A DNA stretch of 64,000 nt from Collybia mongolica (Eukaryota; Basidiomycota; Agaricomycetes; Agaricales; Clitocybaceae). Shown in pieces: positions 58,634 to 64,000 of this stretch (position 1 is its first letter; the number at the start of each line of letters is the position of its first letter). The notes beneath the pieces are model-generated. The model did no database searches and was not told the DNA's origin. It worked only from the letters and a program-made list of their open reading frames with translations. The position numbers were made by a program, and so were the translations under genes. The stretch spans positions 1,178,001 to 1,242,000 of the forward strand of contig JAAXNY010000013.1 of the NCBI GenBank assembly GCA_013420905.1, read 5' to 3'.

Positions 58634-60074
58634 TCTCCCTGAAGGCAAAAAGGCAATTGGATCAGGTTGGGTGTTCAAGGTCAAGCGCAACTCAGATGGC
58701 ACATTGGAGCGATATAAGGGCAGACTGGTGGCCAAGGGCTGTGGACAACGTCCTGGAATTGACTACAATGAGGTCTTTGCACCAACTTTCCGCCCTGCAG
58801 CTCTTAGGCTCATTCTTGCAATTGCTGGTATTGAGGACATGGAGTTGAGAGCAGTGGATATCACCTCTGCTTTTCCCAATGGTGATCTTGAAGAGGACAT
58901 CTATATGCGTCCTCCTGAGGGCTATGACTTTGGTGGCAAGGTGCTCAAGCTCAAAAAGTCGCTTTATGGCTTAAAGCAAGCTGCCAGGCAATGGAACAAG
59001 AAGCTACACACCACTCTCAGTGGAATGGGATTCAAACGCCTTGAATCTGACCGCTCTATCTACCTGTATGTCAAGGGAGAGGTCAAGATCATTGTCCCCA
59101 TTTACATTGATGACATTACACTTGCTTCGAAATCCAATGCTGCCATTGACAGGACCATCAAAGAGCTCTCTCAGCATTTCAAACTTCGTGATCTTGGCCC
59201 CACTCAGTTCTTGCTTGGTGTAGAAGTCATTAGGGATCGTGCCAAACGCTCTATTGCACTCTCTCAGCGTCAATACATTGTTGATATGCTTGAGAGGTAT
59301 GATATGACAACCTGCAACTCTGTCAGCACGCCATTGCCTCCTGGTATTGTGCTCAGCAAGGACATGTGCCCGAAAACCGATGCAGAAATTGAGGGAATGC
59401 AAAATGTGCCCTACCTCAGCCTAGTTGGTTCACTCCAATACCTTGTAGGAATGACTCGGGCTGATATGGCAGCTGGTGTATCCAAGCTTGCTCGTTTTAA
59501 CTCCAATCCTGGCCCCAAACACTGGGCAGCTGCAAAGCACATGCTCAGATATTGCAAAGGCACAATGGATTACAAGCTGCAGTACAAGGCTAATGGTCTA
59601 CCCCTGGAGTTCACCTCCTACTGCGATGCTTCCCATGCTGATTGCCCAGATACTGGACGCTCCACTGGTGGCTATGTGACTATCTTGGGTGGAGGAGCTA
59701 TTGGCTGGAGCAGCAAACTGCAGACATTTGTGACCCTTTCCACAACTGAAGCAGAATATGTTGCTGCTGTTGAAGCTGGCAAGGAGATTCTCTGGATGCG
59801 AAATTTGATGCATGAAATGGGATATACAGTCAAAGTGTCATCACCTTTGATGATTGACAACTTGTCTGCCCTGAGTGTTACCAAGAATCCAGAGCACCAT
59901 GGGCGCATGAAGCAGCTTGATCTCCGCTTCTTCTGGCTTAGAGATCAGGTTGAGAATGGAGTCATTGTCACCCACCACATTCCTGGTACTGCACAGGTTG
60001 CTGACATCCTGACCAAAGCACTTCCCCTTGCAAAAGTGAAGTTCTGCAGAGAAATGATGGGCATTGCACCATAA
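58617..60074 (+). pseudogene. Copia C reverse transcriptase and RNase H
   Basis: Continues the pol in the next frame: TWDVVDLPEGKKAIGSGWVF, RLVAKGCGQRPGIDYNEVFA, SLYGLKQAARQW, catalytic PIYIDDITLAS, RNase H YCDASHADCPDTGRSTGGY and TTEAEYVAAVEAGKE, ending MGIAP. Domains intact. The shift from the upstream frame fits loss of about 14 nt between two CAC words rather than programmed frameshifting. Confidence 0.9.
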
Positions 60075-60150
60075 AGCAAATGATTTTCTTTCTATTGTTT
60101 CATTAGGTAGTTATTCTTTTTGCATACTTTTCTAGTTTAGAGATGCATCA

Positions 60151-60163
60151 GATCAGGGGGGTG
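60151..60163 (+). other. Copia C polypurine tract
   Basis: GATCAGGGGGGTG immediately upstream of the 3' LTR. Confidence 0.8.
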
Positions 60164-60552
60164 TGTTAGAACTGACCACATGCATCTCCATACACAGCCT
60201 TATGCTGTTTCTGTCACCCCTGATCCACCTGATCCTTATCAGATGGTTATCATGGTCTGGTGACTATTGTCTCTATTGTTCTTGATCTCTTGGCATCTGA
60301 CCAGATGACCAGATGCTGATCACTATCATACCAGATGATCAGATCCTTATCATCTTCTTATTGTTCTTATTGTCTTTACTCTCCTTATTGTTCTAGCACA
60401 TATATATAGGAGAGTAGATAGCCCTGAAGTCCCCAGTTACTTACTTTGGACTTCAGGTTAGTACAGCTTCTGTTTGATCAATAAACCAGTTACTTACTTT
60501 GGACTTCAGCTGTTGGCTGTCACAGACATCCCTGCACCTTCCTATTCTAATA
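60164..60552 (+). repeat. Copia C 3' LTR (389 bp)
   Basis: Full LTR. Its last 144 bp (60409-60552) form the spacer between the arms of the large inverted repeat. Confidence 0.95.
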
Positions 60553-60886
60553 TATATATATGTGCTAGAACAATAAGGAGAGTAAAGACAATAAGAACAA
60601 TAAGAAGATGATAAGGATCTGATCATCTGGTATGATAGTGATCAGCATCTGGTCATCTGGTCAGATGCCAAGAGATCAAGAACAATAGAGACAATAGTCA
60701 CCAGACCATGATAACCATCTGATAAGGATCAGGTGGATCAGGGGTGACAGAAACAGCATAAGGCTGTGTATGGAGATGCATGTGGTCAGTTCTAACACAC
60801 CCCCCTGATCTGATGCATCTCTAAACTAGAAAAGTATGCAAAAAGAATAACTACCTAATGAAACAATAGAAAGAAAATCATTTGCT

Positions 60887-62344
60887 TTATGGTGCAATGC
60901 CCATCATTTCTCTGCAGAACTTCACTTTTGCAAGGGGAAGTGCTTTGGTCAGGATGTCAGCAACCTGTGCAGTACCAGGAATGTGGTGGGTGACAATGAC
61001 TCCATTCTCAACCTGATCTCTAAGCCAGAAGAAGCGGAGATCAAGCTGCTTCATGCGCCCATGGTGCTCTGGATTCTTGGTAACACTCAGGGCAGACAAG
61101 TTGTCAATCATCAAAGGTGATGACACTTTGACTGTATATCCCATTTCATGCATCAAATTTCGCATCCAGAGAATCTCCTTGCCAGCTTCAACAGCAGCAA
61201 CATATTCTGCTTCAGTTGTGGAAAGGGTCACAAATGTCTGCAGTTTGCTGCTCCAGCCAATAGCTCCTCCACCCAAGATAGTCACATAGCCACCAGTGGA
61301 GCGTCCAGTATCTGGGCAATCAGCATGGGAAGCATCGCAGTAGGAGGTGAACTCCAGGGGTAGACCATTAGCCTTGTACTGCAGCTTGTAATCCATTGTG
61401 CCTTTGCAATATCTGAGCATGTGCTTTGCAGCTGCCCAGTGTTTGGGGCCAGGATTGGAGTTAAAACGAGCAAGCTTGGATACACCAGCTGCCATATCAG
61501 CCCGAGTCATTCCTACAAGGTATTGGAGTGAACCAACTAGGCTGAGGTAGGGCACATTTTGCATTCCCTCAATTTCTGCATCGGTTTTCGGGCACATGTC
61601 CTTGCTGAGCACAATACCAGGAGGCAATGGCGTGCTGACAGAGTTGCAGGTTGTCATATCATACCTCTCAAGCATATCAACAATGTATTGACGCTGAGAG
61701 AGTGCAATAGAGCGTTTGGCACGATCCCTAATGACTTCTACACCAAGCAAGAACTGAGTGGGGCCAAGATCACGAAGTTTGAAATGCTGAGAGAGCTCTT
61801 TGATGGTCCTGTCAATGGCAGCATTGGATTTCGAAGCAAGTGTAATGTCATCAATGTAAATGGGGACAATGATCTTGACCTCTCCCTTGACATACAGGTA
61901 GATAGAGCGGTCAGATTCAAGGCGTTTGAATCCCATTCCACTGAGAGTGGTGTGTAGCTTCTTGTTCCATTGCCTGGCAGCTTGCTTTAAGCCATAAAGC
62001 GACTTTTTGAGCTTGAGCACCTTGCCACCAAAGTCATAGCCCTCAGGAGGACGCATATAGATGTCCTCTTCAAGATCACCATTGGGAAAAGCAGAGGTGA
62101 TATCCACTGCTCTCAACTCCATGTCCTCAATACCAGCAATTGCAAGAATGAGCCTAAGAGCTGCAGGGCGGAAAGTTGGTGCAAAGACCTCATTGTAGTC
62201 AATTCCAGGACGTTGTCCACAGCCCTTGGCCACCAGTCTGCCCTTATATCGCTCCAATGTGCCATCTGAGTTGCGCTTGACCTTGAACACCCAACCTGAT
62301 CCAATTGCCTTTTTGCCTTCAGGGAGATCAACAACATCCCAGGT
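60887..62344 (-). pseudogene. C' reverse transcriptase and RNase H
   Basis: Amino-acid identical to 58617-60074 over 500 residues, including YIDD and the RNase H motifs. Confidence 0.9.
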
Positions 62345-64000
62345 GGGAGTCAATCTCCTCATCAGCTGCAGCCTGCCACTTGTCTGCATCCTTGGATTTC
62401 ATTGCCATTTTCCAAGTCCTAGGATCTGGACCAGGTCCAGTAGCAGCACCAGCAAAGTGAATGTCCTGGTAGCCATCCTCATCAAGTTCTCCAAGTGTGA
62501 AGTTGACCTCCTCATCACTGTCTTCAGGAATGGCAGGAGAGTCCCTTGAGACAACCCACCATGATCCTGGGGGCCTTACAGACCGAGCTGACCTTCTCAA
62601 TGGTTCAGATTCATCAAGGTCAGGATCATAATCATTGCCTGGAAGTGGGTAGTTTGCAGGATTGATAGGAGGGACATTCACAGTGTGCTGGAGGCGAGGA
62701 GGATTGTGATTTTGAGAGGAGCTAGATGGAGCTGATGAGGGCTGGTGAGAGCGTGCACGAGTGCATGCTGGAGAGGCATTGGAGGGGGCATTGCGAGGAG
62801 CACGACCACGTGGTCGGACAGGAGCAGCAGGGGCAGGGGCAGGAGCAGGAGCATTCTCATGTTTAATGGTAGCATTTGGCTTTGGAGCAAGATTTGGCAT
62901 ATCTGCAGATTCATCATCATCCCCCCCAAAATCAGGTCCAGAGCCTGATTCCAAGCCTTCATCACCCTCAGCTGGCTTGACCTTAAGGTTAACAATGGGG
63001 TGGGGTGGAGGAGGGGCACTAGTGCGAAGTGGTTGCCTTAAACCAGGAAAGTAGCGCTCATCAAATTCAGCTCTCTCAGAAATAATGGTCTTCTTGGTGG
63101 TAGGATTGTAAAACAACCATCCCTTGTACCCAGCAGGATACCCAATGAATACACACTTTTCCATGTGGGACTGCAATGATTTGCGCTTATCCCTCTGAAT
63201 GTACACATATGCAGTGCACCCCCAGACTCTGAGGTGTCCAACATCAGCCTTGGTGCCATACCAACCAACATGTGGTGTCTGTGGTGCAGCAGAGGTAGGA
63301 ATGCGATTCCAGACATGTATGTGTGCAGCCAGACAATGCTCCCAAAATGATGCAGGCAGGTGGGACTCAGTAAGCATAGCAGTAATGTCATCTGCCATGG
63401 TCCTGTTGGCTCGCTCAGCAACACCATTCTGCTGTGGTCTGTTGCGAGTAGTGTGCCTTCTCTCAATGCCACACAGGTCTGTGAATTTAATGAACTCATT
63501 GGACATGTACTCTCCCCCCTTGTCATCCTGCATGGCCTTGATCTTCTTGTCTTTGAAGTGGTTCTCTGCATGAGCTTTAAAGACTTGGAATGCATATAGA
63601 GCCTGGCTTTTCCGCTTCAGTGGCACAGAAGCCTTGAAATCAGTGCAGTCATCAATGAATGTCATCCAGTAGAGTGAACCAGCATGGGATTTGACTGGTA
63701 AAGGCCCATGCAGATCAGTGTGAATGAGTTCCAGAGGCTCCTTTGCACGATGCCCAGTAGAGGGAAAGGGATTAGACTTCATTTTGCCTGCAAGGCAAGG
63801 TTCACAAATGGGATCTGGCTTCTGAGATGAGTTGACATCCATTCCTGTTACCAATTGCTCTCTGACCATTCTGCGCACATCTGCATAATTATGGTGTGCA
63901 AGGCATCGATGCCACAGGGAGAAGTCAAGGGGCAGGGTGGAAGCGAGATTTGCATACTCCGAAATGGGTTCCACTGTTCCATCCAAGTGTGCACAGTTAT
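62328..64000 (-). pseudogene. C' integrase part, truncated by window end
   Basis: Identical to the C-terminal 552 residues of the 56108-58633 product, from the preintegrase region (FSLWHRCLAHHNY) to the same terminal DSHLGCC. Confidence 0.9.

Larger units (their letters stand above)
55324..60552 (+). mobile_element. Copia C, complete LTR to LTR, 5229 bp
   Basis: 389-bp LTRs (TGTTAGAA .. TTCTAATA) differing at four positions, primer site GGTTATGGGCCCC, purine tract, gag-pol. Inserted in copia B on the left. On the right the terminal base is followed immediately by an inverted partial copy, so no target duplication can be paired. Confidence 0.95.
60553..64000 (-). mobile_element. Inverted partial copy of copia C (C'), runs off the window
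   Basis: Reverse complement of 56961-60408. Position p pairs with 120961 minus p throughout, with no indel and no difference in the stretches I compared. Its 3' LTR lacks the terminal 144 bp. Same gag-pol frame break as copia C. Confidence 0.95.

Noticed and set aside
58600..58640. Programmed ribosomal frameshift between copia C integrase and RT frames
   Set aside because: No slippery heptamer or pseudoknot is evident. The protein alignment lacks a few residues between DSH and TWDV, which points to a short deletion between CAC words.

Overview
The window is a transposon graveyard from a filamentous fungus, most likely an agaricomycete basidiomycete. Evidence for the host: introns of about 50 bp with GT..AG ends and CTGAT-like branch sites, and the family mix (TNP2-type CACTA, PIF/Harbinger with a Myb-like partner, two Tc1/mariner-like DDE transposases, hAT remnants, Ty3/gypsy, Ty1/copia elements primed by half an initiator tRNA, and a LINE with ORF1 and EN-RT-RNase H). 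I see no convincing host housekeeping gene in 64 kb. Species cannot be named from this.

Layout. 1-4.1 kb: CACTA transposase gene, followed by an 820-bp hAT derivative with a perfect 8-bp target duplication. 4.2-4.7 kb: tandem ~110-bp repeats and a perfect hairpin. 4.7-12.1 kb: decayed minus-strand gypsy pol, split by a minus-strand copia (6262-11140) with target duplication GACTA. 12.2-29.85 kb: two tandem, mosaic copies of a ~5.6-kb non-coding unit. The first copy is interrupted by a Harbinger element (14357-18096) and a Tc1-like element (18616-21665). The second copy is largely the uninterrupted version and shows both empty sites; it carries a solo LTR. 29.9-34.1 kb: a hAT-like non-autonomous element (family M) containing a second Tc1-like element whose transposase lacks the third catalytic residue. 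34.2-41.3 kb: a degenerate NNTTAG hexamer array split by a near full-length minus-strand LINE. 41.3-48.8 kb: 646-bp inverted repeats around further M copies, a tRNA-like pair and a third copy of the hairpin/array repeat. 48.9-52.3 kb: an unidentified decayed gene split by an M element that itself holds a solo LTR. 52.3-64 kb: copia B, cut by copia C (55324-60552), which runs straight into an inverted copy of itself to the end of the window.

The parts do not form a pathway. They record insertions of different ages, datable by order of nesting and by target duplications. Most nonsense codons in the older elements are C-to-T changes, chiefly CGA to TGA. Candidates for recent or ongoing activity are the Harbinger element (transposase plus Myb-like protein, near-identical long TIRs), the first Tc1-like element, and copia C (LTRs differ at 4 of 389 positions although gag is partly deleted and pol is shifted). 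The most unusual structures are the 3.4-kb inverted copia pair with its junction exactly at an LTR end, and an LTR hairpin whose stem covaries between copia families.
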